64,000 nt of DNA from Adiantum capillus-veneris (Eukaryota; Streptophyta; Polypodiopsida; Polypodiales; Pteridaceae): NCBI GenBank assembly GCA_014529385.2, contig CM043970.1, positions 47,767,779 through 47,831,778 on the forward strand. The letters are read 5' to 3'. Under the pieces are notes generated by a model, which saw only the letters and a list, made by a program, of their open reading frames with translations, ran no database searches and had not been told where the DNA came from. This document shows positions 13,710 to 25,801 of this stretch, in pieces; the stretch's first letter is position 1; every line of letters starts with the position of its first letter. Position numbers and translations under genes: made by a program.

Positions 13710-15339
13710 CCAGAGAAATGATTAATTAAGGCTTAGAAATACGACTTGGGTTCTGGATTTTTGGCTTCGGATTCCAATTGCTTATTGTGGGTTAGAGAGT
13801 TTGCTTAGTAGTAGGATTTGGTGGGCTTATGGTATTTAGCTTAGGTTTATAATGGATGAAGAAAGCTTTGGATTAGAGAAGGCTTAGCTTAGTATTAAAG
13901 CTTGCTTAAGAGGGTCGATTAAAGTGGGCTTATGAGTTTAGGATTAGAGATTAGGCGATGTGAGCGGGATGAAAACACACAGAATGCCTCTATAACAACC
14001 CGACAAACACTCTTGGGAGGATACACACACACACACACACTATGGGGCACCACTCGGCTTACACAACCCACCTTGCCGAGACAGGGAACACACCGATGGA
14101 GCAAGAGGAGAGAGACTATCCGTTTACCCACTCCACACACAGAGACACACACACACACACACACACCCAAAAACTCAGCTCAAAAGAGGAGAATTTTTTA
14201 TGTTTAGATACAAATGAGCTTGGGCCAACACCAATGGGGCAAATAGTTTACATAGTATTTGAGAAATACACCAGATACAACCACAAAGTTAAGCAAAGGC
14301 TTCACTCACCGGAGAAGATTACACAAAAAAACAACAGAAAAAGAGTGAGAAATTCGGCAAAATGGACAGCGCCATCATGTCCGGAACGGCCCAAAAAACC
14401 CCAGTCTACAATGTCAAAGTGCTCAACTCCGACCTCGGATGAGCAATTTACGGCCAAAATAGGCTCCAAAAACCCCACAAACACAATTGCGGTTGTTCCT
14501 CCTCTCTTCTCCACGTTTTTTTTGGTCTTCTCTCTGTTTTTTTAGTTCCCACACTTAGCTTTATTACTTGGGCACCCTTGGTCTTTTAGTTGACCTCAAA
14601 CGGACCCCGAACAGGCCAAAAACTGACCTCGCAGTGCATAGTTGTCACCTTTTTGCATCATCCGCACACCTGGCACTCATTTCTTTTCAATAATGCATCC
14701 CGCCACCACGTGGAGTGGCCCCAAAAAGTGGTCCTCATGATGACCTTTCTGTATAATTATCACAAGAAAACACCCACCTTGTGTCCGTACTTAGCCACGT
14801 GCAAATATTGACCCCATTTGACCTCCTGACGCCACTAGATGCCATCTGACGCACCTGCTTACCTCATGTCGTCGGCCCGCCGATAGCTTCCTCGAGAAGT
14901 TTTACGCGCTAGCAACTCCTCATTATTACAGAAAAAGCACACTGGTACTGGTGATAGTGAAAATTGATGCACTATGTACATGTTGTCCTACCAGTACACA
15001 TGTGGGCCCCACGTAACCATGTGGCTCTGGAAAATGGGCAATTCCTTATTTGATGCACCATGCATGTGTATGTACATATGCGCAATCCCTTGCTCCAAAA
15101 AACTCCTGACAGCGACTATGGAGCTTAGCTAAGGAGTGGTCATGGAAGATTAGCACTCAAATAAGCTTTGGAGCTTAGCTTGCATGGGCTATGGAAGCTT
15201 AAGTTAAAGAGCTCAAGACCACTGGATTTTTTCCCCGGGGGAGAAGAGAAAAAAAGCAATGTAGCCTCCTTATCATTTTTATATGAGAGTCGACCAACGG
15301 AGCTCATTTTGCTTGCATGAGTAAGAAAGCCCTTACTAT
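13032..15339. other. Long non-coding stretch with GA and CA tracts
   Basis: Contains a GA tract (13627-13705), CA tracts (about 14021-14041 and 14141-14165) and a degenerate GGCTTAG/AGCTTAG-rich stretch (13740-13930). Open frames at 14042-14545 include the CA tracts and match no known protein. The right end may belong to the diverged LTR that becomes recognisable from about 15340. Confidence 0.4.
13627..13705. repeat. (GA)n microsatellite
   Basis: Perfect GA dinucleotide repeat of about 79 nt. Confidence 0.95.
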
Positions 15340-16442
15340 TTTTGGCCAACCCATTAGAGATATCGCTAATGGGCACTGCCTTGATGATGTGGCAAGCTGA
15401 TTTGGCGGGTGCACAAAAAGCTGCGAAGATGGGGCCGAATCGAAGCGCCATGGAGAGCTGGGCAGTTTTTGCTGCTTTGATGATGCCATCTGAGCGATGC
15501 CCTGCTCCTCACGAGCTTCTTTCTCTCCGTTGCACCCTCGCTGACTGCCACCCTCACCATTGCCTCCTTCCTCTTCACATTAGGTTTAAAAAAACCTCTT
15601 TTTATGGCTAGTGGGCGGCCACACTACTTAGGGCGGCCTTTTTGACTTAGCGAGTAGTCATGCCCCATTTAAGGAACCACATTTGGCATAAATATCGGGC
15701 AATGCATTGCATTTAGCATGTATATCAAACAACTTCAAAATACATTTGCTAGTGGAGACGGCCTTCGGTTGCCACCATACCTGACACATATATTGACCAA
15801 GGCATTACCGTGATAAGCTCATCAAGATGTTAATGTACTTTCATGAAGGAATCACATTTGGTGATTACATCATCCAAGGCATAGCATTCGGCTCCGATGG
15901 CTCCATTTCCCAGAACCTGGCTGAAGCTCAAAAATTACCAGATGAACAAACCGAGGCGACCAGAGTGGTATGGAACTGGCCCCCCAGTGAAACTTAACTT
16001 GGCCATATCTTGACAATCGAAACTCCGATTGACAAACTAGAAAGACCGACATGCTCCTCAAAGTGAGCACTTCAAGCTTATTCATTCATATAATCTTTGA
16101 CCCTTTATCAGCAGCTGCCCACTCCGATACGGATCTACTACTGACTCAGTTTCAAACTGACATAACTTCCTATCTATAGCTCCGATTGACAAGCCATAAA
16201 GATAGGCCTATAGAGCACTTCAAGTATTGAAATCTTGATCAGCTATGACCACTTCAAGCATACTCACTGCTAGCATTAACAAGACATCTTTTGACCCTTA
16301 GAGCCGCATCTGGCATAATTTTAGCTTAAAATTGTCTTGTTAGCAAGCCCTTATTACTGCTGAATAATCATGGAGGAATCAAATAAACCTGATTGGCATC
16401 CCTTTGCTCATTTTCTTGTCATGGAAGTGGAGCATCACGACA
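15340..16442 (-). mobile_element. Diverged LTR of the D retrotransposon family
   Basis: Collinear with the D LTR at about 52100-53476. Shared landmarks include CCGAATxGAGCGCC (15436), GGGCGGCC (15612), GTGAAACTT (15986), AAAGTGAGCACTT (16058), the TCCGATACGGATCT block, AGAGCACTTCAAG (16217), GCCGCATCTGGCATA (16303) and the terminal GCATCACGACA (16432-16442). The ending CACGACA is the same LTR edge as in D. In minus orientation this lies 3' of the gag remnant at 16726-18906, so it is probably that element's 3' LTR. Confidence 0.7.
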
Positions 16443-16725
16443 TCAGGGATACCCATTTTTTGTGCTCAATTTCATAGACTGTTTGTTCCTTTTTTGGATG
16501 ATGCTCGAACTCTATCCTCTCATCTGGTTTGCCTACTATTTCCTTCTTGGGTTTTTTTGTGAGTGAAACTTCAGGGTCTCATTTTTTTTTGCTCACTTAT
16601 TTCATTTTGTCAAGGTATTTCAAGTCTGTAGAGGGCTAAAGAACTATCCTTTCTTGGATGGGCATTGTCGGTGAAGGCTTCATAAGCACTTGAACAATCT
16701 CAATCAACTTTTTGCACATCTCCAA
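16443..16725 (-). other. Internal 3' region of the decayed D-family element
   Basis: Between the LTR edge and the gag remnant. Minus-strand sequence next to the LTR (AATGGGTATCCCTGA) is purine-biased and occupies the polypurine-tract position. Confidence 0.35.
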
Positions 16726-18906
16726 TCATAGCTTTTCCCATTCTGTGCTAGGATAAGTCAGACATCTATGTTCCATTGTCTCTTCATTGTCCATTCTTGA
16801 TTCATAAGCCTTTAGAATTGATTCCAATGGGTCAAACTTTTTGTCGACTAGCACCGAACCTCCAGATTTCACTCCTTTTGGTATGGTTTTTTGTGGGTTC
16901 AGTTCTATTTCATGTATTTTCTCTAGTATATCACTAGACTTGGGTTTTCCTAGTTTATGTGATTGCTCTTGTGCTTGAGAAAGCTCAGCTATAGCAGTCT
17001 TTAACTTCCTATGGTATTGGGCTCTCACTCTATCTTGTGTGGCATTTTTGTCTGATTTTGTCACAATAAATTAGTGAGAGTCGCTATACTCATTCTCATA
17101 TGTCATTTTTTGTTTTGCAAGCACTCTTGTTATCACTTTCAATGGTATCTTTGTTTCCAAATTTGATCCGCTGGAAGATGGTAAAATCTCCAAAATGTTT
17201 ATCGTCACCTTTCCATTTTTCTCTAGATTTTTAGGGAAATCTGGGTATAAGTGTTCAATTTCGCATCCCCCACAATATCCTCCCTCACTCTTCTTTCCAT
17301 GAGAATTGTTGACTACCACATTTGGTTGATCCTCTGGGAAATCTCTAGCCCAATGGTCTCCATCGCACCTAAAACAAGGTGCCAAAGGTCTTTGTTGTGT
17401 TTAGGTTGATGCGCATATGGTCTCTGAGGATATGGGTTTTGGTCTGGATTCACCTTGATTAGCTATGAACATCAGAGTTCCCTGACTTAGGGTACATCCT
17501 TCACCTTGATTTAAGTTTCTCCTCATCGGCTCTAAGGCTCTAGAAGATGAAAAAATGCTTTCTTGGTCATAAAATTCCATGACCCTTGGTGGATAAGGAT
17601 CACTATGATGACCGTGTTTGTGGTGTTCCTCCTTGTGAAACATCTGTACTAGTACTAAAGCACTCTCTTCAGGATATTGATTAGGATATACATACCTCAC
17701 TACTACTTGATCATCTCTCGCTAGTGGTGGTTGATGCCCTAGCACCACTCTTGGTCTTTCTACTTCTCATTGTGGGTTCATTGGTCCTAAAGCGTATGTC
17801 AATGGTGGTGGTGGTGGTGGTCTATTGGGTAGATACTGAGGGTTTGTTGGCATGTTTTGATGATATTGAGGGTTAGGGTGGATAATTACTTTCCCTAACT
17901 TGTCCCCAATTATAGTAGCATTCCTTGATAACATGATTTGTCCACTTGTTTTCAATAACACATCACTTTTGCTTAGGATATGGCTGAGGAAACATAGTGC
18001 ACTGCGGTGTCGGATGATCTCCTCCACATGTTAAGAATCTCCTTAAAGGTGGAATTCTTTGGGTTTGAATTCCCAACTTTTCCCCCATTCTCTTCACAAC
18101 TTCTTCAGCTTGTTCTTCGGTGTTCATGGGCGTTTTTTGTTGTGGTGTTGTTTTTGTAGTGCTTGGTCCACTTGCTACGAATCGAGAATCTATTGAACTT
18201 GCATCTATGTCTCTTGACACTTCCCTATCTCTGGCTGTTGTCCACTAAGTAGACGGATTCCTTTTGTAACCTCGTCCAGCATCATACACTTTTTTAAGTG
18301 AAAATCCTTCTTGAGGTGTTCTTTCTTGAGCCCCTCTATGAACAATGCTTCTTGACAATCTTCCTGAGGTTTCTCATGTGGTGGACACCTCTCAATGTAT
18401 TGCTTGAATTGCAAAGAAACTTCTTGAAGTTTTTCACCCTCTTTCTATTTAAAAGAATGAATCTATGATGCAGTATTGTGCTTGATTCCTCCCATGGAAA
18501 AATCCTTTACGAAATCTTCTAGCAATCATAGTCTTCCTTTTTCAAAGGTTGGAGCCAAGTGAGGGTAGTGCCTTCTAAGGTCAATCCAAAACCTTTCAAC
18601 TGGATGTGGAAAGTAGTGATGTATTGAGCTCTCAATACCTATTTGAAAGATGCTCAATGTGCATGGGGATCCCCTGATCCATTGTATTTTGAAGTCGTGC
18701 ATTTTGCAACTTGGGACAGGTGCTCCAGGAGCTCCTATGAAAGATTCCTCATATAGAGAGGTTTTTATTCTAGGTGTGGCTCTAGGTTCTTCCCTCGTGT
18801 ATACATCCGACCTCAACCTTTCAGTATGGTGTGGCTTGGATGACCCTATAATGGGCGTATAACCACCTCTAATAGGCTCTGGTTTAGATAAGCTGCCTCT
18901 TCTCAT
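16726..18906 (-). pseudogene. Gypsy-type gag (possibly gag-protease) remnant
   Basis: Consecutive minus-strand pieces in one order suggest one decayed polyprotein. 18906-18526 is an N-terminal region. 18414-18205 contains FKQYIERCPP, LFIEGLKKEHLKKDF and KCMMLDEVTKGIRLL, typical of a gypsy capsid domain. 18027-17401 is proline/histidine-rich. 17385-17071 has zinc-knuckle-like motifs (CFRCDGDHWARDFP and CGGCEIEHLYPDFP), in both of which the final cysteine is missing. 17064-16726 is a charged tail. Stops or frameshifts separate every piece. No RT follows; the element runs straight to the D-type LTR at 16442. Confidence 0.65.
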
Positions 18907-19319
18907 CCATGGATCTAAGTCTTCAGGTTTGCTTGACCCTGTTCTACAAACACTTTCTACATGGGTTGGAATCTCGGTGACTTAGTCCATGATAAGGTGT
19001 GCCCACTTTCAACAGTTGCCCCCACCAAGACATCCAAAAAATAGCCTCTTTTTTGTCCCTCCTACGTACATTTGACTTGCTTGCACTTACTTTGAAGAGA
19101 AAAGATTTGTTAGCCACACAAAGCACATAGTTGCAAACACAATGAAAAGCTTGGATCTTTATTTTTTCACATCTAAATGGAAATTTTAATGAGCAAGGAC
19201 TAATCTGGTTCAGTATGTCACACCTTATCACAACATTGCGACCTTGAGAAGAAATGCTTATAACTTTATATGGCCTTTTCTTCTTTACTTGCCATTTTGT
19301 ACATCAAATGTTCACTTAG
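18907..19319. other. Spacer between gag remnant and telomere-like repeats
   Basis: Minus-strand frames could be a further decayed 5' continuation of the gag element, but nothing specific was recognised. Confidence 0.35.
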
Positions 19320-19612
19320 CACACTAAATCTAGAACCCTCAATCCTAATCCATAAACCCTAAAACCTAAAACATAAACCTTAAACCTTGAACCATAAACC
19401 TTAAGCCCTAAGCCCTAAACCTTGTACCCTATATCCTAACCCATAATCCTAAACTCAGATGGTTGTGCAACATTGCACAGGTGGGAGAATGGTGCTTCAT
19501 AGCCATCCGATATGGTTTGGGTAGTCTCGACCCATACTATGCTCTAAATGGACTTTATGGCTACCCTATATACTAAACCATAAACCCTAAACCCTAAACC
19601 ATAAACCTAAAC
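19320..19612. repeat. Degenerate CCCTAAA (plant telomere-type) repeats
   Basis: Two clusters, 19325-19455 and 19560-19612, hold variants of CCCTAAA (CCCTAAACC, CCATAAACC, CCTTAAACC, CCCTAAGCC). The plant telomere repeat is TTTAGGG/CCCTAAA. The array is short and degenerate and merges into the 180-bp satellite, so it is interstitial. Confidence 0.65.
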
Positions 19613-22600
19613 TTGGATGGTTGTGCAACTTTGCACGGGTGGACAAATGGTGCTCACTCTCATCCGTGAAAATTTTCATAACCATCAAATATGGTTTGGA
19701 TAGTTTTGACCCATCCTATGCGCTAAAATGGACTATATGGCATACAATCCATTTTAGCGCTTAATATGGGCCTTAACTGCCTATACCATATTAGATGGCT
19801 ATGAAAATTTTCACAAGTGGGAAAAAGACACTCACCCCCACCCATGCAAACCTTTCATAGTCATCTGATATGATTTGGGTACTCCCGGTCCACACTATGC
19901 TCTAAAATGGGTTGTATGGTTCATATGTCCTATTTTAGCACAAAGTATGGACCTTGACCACTCATAAGAGTTTTGGATGGCTATGTAACTTAGTACAAGT
20001 GAAAGAATGGTGCTCACACTCACATGTACAAATTTTTATGGCCATGTGATATGGTTTAGGCGGTCCCGACCCATACTTTGCACAACAATTGGCCGTATGA
20101 GCCATTTTAGCGTCGCATAATATGAGCCTTGACCACCCATACCAATTTGGATAGTTGTGAAACTTTTCACAAGGGGGAGTAATGGTTCTCACCCCAACCC
20201 TTCAAAGTTTCATAGCCATCCAATATGGTTTGGGCGGTCAAGGCCCATACTATGCATTAAAATGGGTCATATGAGCCATACATTCCATTTTAGTGCATAA
20301 TATGGTTCTTCACCACCCAAACCATATTGGATGGCCACAAGACTTTGGGCAGGTGGGAATGAGAACCATTTCCCCACCCCTACAAAGTTGTGCAACCATT
20401 CGATATGATATATGTGATCAAGGCCTATAATATGTGTTAGAATGGGCCATATGAGCCATACGGGCCATTTTCGCGCATAGTATGGTTCGGGACCACCCTA
20501 GCCATATCAAATGTCCACAATACTTTGCACTGATAGGTATGATCACCATTACCCTACCCTTGCAAAGTTGCAAAGCCACCCAATATGGTATGGATAGTCA
20601 AGGCCCATACTATGTGTTAAAATGGGACATATGGCTCATACATCACATTTTAGCGCATAGTATGGGTCGAGATCGCCCAAACCATATCGGATGGCCACAA
20701 TACTTTTCATGGGTGGGTGTGAGTACTATTTTACTACTCATGCAAAGTCTCATAGACATCCGATACAGTTTCGGCGGTCAAGGCCCATACTATGCGCTAA
20801 AATGGGCCTTAAGAGTCATATGGTCCATTTTAGCGCATAGTATGGTTTGAGACCACCCAAACCATATTGAATGGCCACAAGACTTTTCACAGGTGGGGAT
20901 GAGAACCATTCTCCCACCCTTGCAAATCTACACAGCCATCCGATATGGTATGGGCGATCAAGGCCCATAAAACGTGCTAAAATGGACCGTATGAGCCGTA
21001 CGACCCATTTTAGCACATAATATGGTTCGGGACCGCACAAACCATATCAGATGGCCAAAAGACTTTACACGTGTGGGTTTGAGAACCATTCCTTCATCCT
21101 TGCAATGTTGCACAACCATCCGATATGCTATGGGTAGTCAAGGCCCATACTATGTGCTAAAATGAGGCATATGGCTCATACAACCCATTTTAGCACATAG
21201 TATGGATCCGAATAGCCGAAAACATTTTGGATGGTTGTGAGACTTTGCATGAGTATTTTTGAGAACCATTCACCCAGTCCTTTAAATTTTAATAGCCATT
21301 TAATATGGTTTGGGCAATCAAGGACCATACTATGTCCTAAAATGGGACATATGGCTAATACAACCCATTTTGGCACATAGTATGGGTTGAGATCGCCCAC
21401 ACCATATTGGATGATCATTAGACTTTGCACGAGTGGCAGTGAGCATTATTCCCCCATATGTGCAATTTTGCACAGCCATCCAAATTGGAATGGGCGATCA
21501 AGGCACATATTATTCACTAAAATGGGTCATATAGCTTGTCTCAACCCATACTATGTGCTAAAATGGGCCGTATGGCTCATACAACCATTTTAGCGCATAG
21601 TATGGGCCTTGATCGCCCATACCACTTATGATGGTCGTGCAACTTTGCAAGGGTGGTGAATAGTGTTCACCTCCACCGGTGCAAAGTTTTGTGGACATCC
21701 GATACGATTTGGGCGATCCTGACCCATACTATGTGCTAAAATGGGCCATATGGCTCATACGAGCCATTTTAGCGCATAACATGGACCTTGACCACCCATA
21801 CTAGTTTGGATAGTTGTGCAACTTTGCACATATGAGGGAATGGTTATCACCCCCACCCTTGCAAACTTTTGCAGCCATCTGATATAGTTTGGGCGGTCCC
21901 AACCTATACTATGCGCTAAAATGGGTCTATGAGCCATAGGGCCCATTTAACGTATAGTATGGGCCATGACCACCCATACCATATCAAATGGTTATGGAAA
22001 TTTTCATGATTTGGGTATTGGTGCTCAATTTCACCCATAAAAATTTTCACAGCCATCTGATATGGTTTGGATAGTTTCGACCCATACTATGCGCTAAAAT
22101 GGGTTGTATGTCTCATACAATCCTTTTTAGCGCATAGTATGGACCTTGACCGTCCATACCATATTGGATGGATGTGGAAATTTGCACGGGTGGATTATTG
22201 GTTTGCACTCTCATCATGAAATTTCATAACCATCCAATATAGTTTGGGCGGTCCCGACCCATACTATGCGCTAAAATGGACCATATGACCCATTTTAGCG
22301 CATAGTATGGACCTTGACGGTCCATACCAATTGGGTTGTGCAACTTTTCATGTGTGGGGGAATGATACTCATCTACACCTGTGCAAATTCTCATAGCCAT
22401 TTGATATGGTTTGGGCAATTCGAGTCCATACTATGCGCTAAAATGGGTAGTTTGAACTCATACGACCCATTTTAGCGCATAGTATGAGCCTTGACCTCCC
22501 ATACCATATCAAATAGCTGTGAAAATTTTCATGGGTGGGATAATTATTTTCATCCCCACCCTTGCAAATTTTCATAGCCATCCAAGGTGGTATGGGTGGT

Positions 22601-23055
22601 CAAGGCCCATACTATGTGCTAAAATGGGTCTTATTAGCCATACAACCCATTTGAGCGCATAGTATGGTTTGGGACCGCCCAAACCATATCATATGACCAC
22701 AAGAATTTATAGGGGTGGGGATGAGTATCATTAACCCACCCCTACAAATTTTTAGAGCCATCCAACATGGTATGGGTGATCAAGGCCATTAATATATGCT
22801 ATAGTGAGTCATATGAGCTATACGACCCATTTTAGTGCATAGTATGGTTTGGGACCACCCAAACCATATCGGATATCCATGAGACTTTGTACGAGTGGGG
22901 ATGAGCACAATTACCCCACCCTTGCAGGTTTGTAGAGCCATCCGATATGGTATGGGGCAGTTAAGGCCCATACTATGTGCTAAAATGGGACATATGGCTC
23001 ATACAGTCCATTTTAGCGCATAGTAAGGGTCGGGACCACCCAAACCATATCATAT
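19460..23055. repeat. Tandem satellite, about 180-bp unit, about 20 copies, each with a central palindrome
   Basis: The phrase TATGYGCTAAAATGGG recurs at exact 180-bp steps (20611, 20791, 20971, 21151, 21331) and slightly shorter steps toward the right. Each unit contains a dyad: CATACTATGCGCTAAAATGG, then a spacer of about 12-20 bases, then CCATTTTAGCGCATAGTATG. A second conserved part carries ATCCGATATGGT ... ACCATATCGGATGG and GACTTTGCAC-like text. Copies vary by single bases and small indels. The unit length is near one nucleosome repeat, as in many plant satellites. The short frames inside it are not genes. Confidence 0.92.
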
Positions 23056-23459
23056 CCTTTATATATGTGGACCTTTATCTTTATGGCTTGTCTATATAGT
23101 TACTATATGAGTGTTTATATGATCCATATGGTAGTCTATATGGCTAGCTCCACGATAGTCTATATTGTAAGTTCTACGCCGTTCTACGGTCTTCTATGTA
23201 GGCATACATATGATCATCTATATGGTTGATGGTATGATCCTCTATATGGTCATCTAATTTTCTTATACAATTGCTCCAAGACCTATTAAATGGTTCTTTG
23301 TATGGTTAACTAGATTTTTATCTATATGGTCCTTTAGAGTTTTTTCTATATCCTCATCTTTATTGTCGCATACATGGTCAACCAGATTGGTGTCTACTTA
23401 GACAACTAGCTCATCATCTTTTTCATCAACTAAAATTTAAACCGAGAAATTTTTTTCAT
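23056..23459. other. AT-rich, TATATGG-rich degenerate repeat
   Basis: Variants of CTATATGGT and CTATATGG recur every 20-40 bases with no coding potential. It is a transition between the satellite and the minisatellite. Confidence 0.5.
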
Positions 23460-23471
23460 TATCTTTCCTTA

Positions 23472-23533
<62 letters not shown>

Positions 23534-23689
23534 TTATTTTATGTCGCCAGGGGGATCCAAGGGGGGGCATGACTAAAATTTAAAAAGAAAACCCTTTCTT
23601 TATCTCTCCTCTCTCTCTATCTCTTTATTTCTATCATTAGTGGAATCCAAGGGGGATAGCAACTAAAATTTAAAACGAAAACTCTTTCT

Positions 23690-23787
<98 letters not shown>

Positions 23788-23899
23788 ATGTCTTTAGTTC
23801 TATCACTAGGGGGATCCAAGGAGGGGCACCAACTTAAATTTAAAAAAAAAAAACTCTTTCTTTATGTCTATCTCTTTATTTCTATTGCTAGGGGAATCC

Positions 23900-23971
<72 letters not shown>

Positions 23972-24047
23972 AATACTGAAACTTAAAATAAAACTCTTTC
24001 TTTATTTCTTCTTCTTCTTCTTCTTCTCTCTCTCTCTCTCTCTCAAA

Positions 24048-24090
<43 letters not shown>

Positions 24091-24099
24091 CCTCCACTC

Positions 24100-24138
<39 letters not shown>

Positions 24139-24335
24139 CGCTCCTCTCTCTCTCTCCTCCACTCTCTCTCTCTCTCTCTCTCTCTCTTTTTCATTTATGT
24201 CACCAAGGGATCCAATGGGGGTGACGACAAAAATTTAAAAATAAACTCTTTCTTTATCTCTCCTTCTTTGTCTCTCTATCTATTTATTTCTATCACTAGG
24301 GGGATCTAAGGGGGGCCGGCGACACCTATTTAGCC
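23460..24335. repeat. Minisatellite of about six units with expanded CT tracts and a poly-G run
   Basis: Each unit reads roughly ACTCTTTCTTTATCTCTC, a CT tract of very different length, CTTTATTTCTATCACTAG, GGGGATCCAAGGGGG, then ACTAAAATTTAAAA. CT tracts expand at 23467-23527, 23693-23784 and 24020-24190. In one unit the GGGG(G) part has grown into a run of 69 G (23902-23970). Confidence 0.85.
23902..23970 (+). repeat. Poly-G run of 69 nt
   Basis: Uninterrupted G from 23902 to 23970, inside the position where sister units have AAGGGGGG. Such runs are prone to slippage and G-quadruplex formation, and their length in an assembly is unreliable. Confidence 0.95.
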
Positions 24336-24348
24336 CCCCTTGGCAGAA

Positions 24349-24907
24349 GGTTGGAAATATATGCATTTTTGGATATGAATTTGTATATAATTTTACAAAA
24401 AACGGTATGATTTTTATCGTGTGGTGGAGGGACACTTATACACATTGTATGAGGAAAGAGAGAAAGAGTCTCAATAGAGACAAGGAGTGATAGATATTTG
24501 ATCCATACATTCTCTGATTTCAAAGCTCTATAAGGTTCTGGTCAAAAAAGTCCATGCATGCATGTGGGTCCATGTTCAATCATATCTATAATTCTCACCT
24601 CTCTTTGTCCCTACAAGCTTGAAATATGGTTGGAAATATATGCATTTTTGGATATGAATTTGTATATAATTTTACAAAAAACGGTATGATTTTTATTGTG
24701 TGGTGGAGGGACACTTATACACATTGTATGAGGACAGAGAGAAAGAGTCTCAGTAGAGACAAGGAGTGATAGATATTTGATCCATACATTATCTGAGTTC
24801 AAAGCTCTATAAGGTTCTGGTCAAAAAAGTCCATGCATGAATGTGGGTCCATGTTCAATCATCTCTATAATTCTCACCTCTCGTTGTCCCTACAAGCTTG
24901 AAATAAG
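24349..24907. repeat. Direct tandem duplication, unit about 280 bp
   Basis: Two nearly identical copies start GGTTGGAAATATATGC at 24349 and 24628 and end at the shared phrase CTACAAGCTTGAAATA. They differ at only a few bases. No ORF with known function. Confidence 0.9.
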
Positions 24908-25105
24908 GTTCATCCATATAGCTTGACGAGTTACGTGGACCCTCCACATGGCACATTGAACTCTATGCCACGAGAGACATCCATGTAACTCGACGAGTTA
25001 CGTGGAACCTCCACGTGGCCATGTAACTCTTTGAGTTTTTTGAAGAATCCACATGGCATCATTTGGAGGCTTGGAAGGCCACATTTCTCAATGGGATATG
25101 TGGCT
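24908..25105. other. Short degenerate direct repeats
   Basis: GACGAGTTACGTGGAxCCTCCACxTGG occurs twice (about 24925 and 24990). Nothing else was recognised. Confidence 0.45.
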
Positions 25106-25801
25106 TTAGTCACATTGTAAAGTCACATTGTAAGTGTCAACTTGGGGGGTAATTGCAAAAAGTGGGTACGCGTGATCATGCATACACCCAAAACTAACCT
25201 CCTTTTCCATCACCTTTGTACATGCCATCTGGTTTAAGTAGAAGACAGAAAATGGTTCTTCCCAAAGGGAAAGCTTTTCCATGTTTTCCACATACGGATA
25301 CATATACCCATGTCCCTTACTGTCCACCAAAATAGGTCTTTTCCCCATTTTGAACTGATATACATACATGTACTTCCCTAATGTAATAGTTCTTTTCTTC
25401 CTTGTTTGTAAACTTATACAAACCCCTGGTAGGATCATCTACAAGCACTCTTTCCAGCTCTTTCATGGATATGAATCTCGCTTTTGGGTCATTTTCCAGT
25501 GGAGGTCTCTATATTCCCTCGTAAACTTTATATTTGGTTCCAGCCATCCCCATAGCATCAACAAAGTCAGGATTCTCCGTTCTAAGATAGGCAAACCCTC
25601 TCTCATTGATACATTGGTCTTCATAGTCAACAACCTCAACGTGCTCCCTAAACTCAGGATTTTCCAAGTCATCTTGACCATAGAACTGATGTTGAATGTC
25701 CACATAGATTCAGGCTCCATTACCATTGATGTAATGGTACTACAATTGTTTAGTGGGGGGAAGTTCTGGTTTTCTTGAAGTTCCCTCCCCATTTCTCTCA
25801 C
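25106..25801 (-). pseudogene. Unrecognised coding remnant, probably retroelement gag
   Basis: On the minus strand, two or three frames joined by stops show ordinary protein composition: MDIQHQFYGQDDLENPEF, then RGFAYLRTENPDFVDAMGMA and KYKVYEGI around 25703-25509, then RFISMKELERVLVDDP and an FTNKEEKNYYIREV-like stretch down to about 25370. It lies in the 5' internal region of the Ogre/Tat-like element whose primer-binding site is at 27631-27650, so gag is the simplest guess, but I recognise no domain. Confidence 0.4.

Noticed and set aside
20482-20850. 122-codon frame within the satellite as a gene
   Set aside because: It is a translation of tandem 180-bp units; similar frames appear in every few units on both strands.
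23788-23973. Polyglycine or polyproline protein over the G run
   Set aside because: Artefact of a 69-nt homopolymer.
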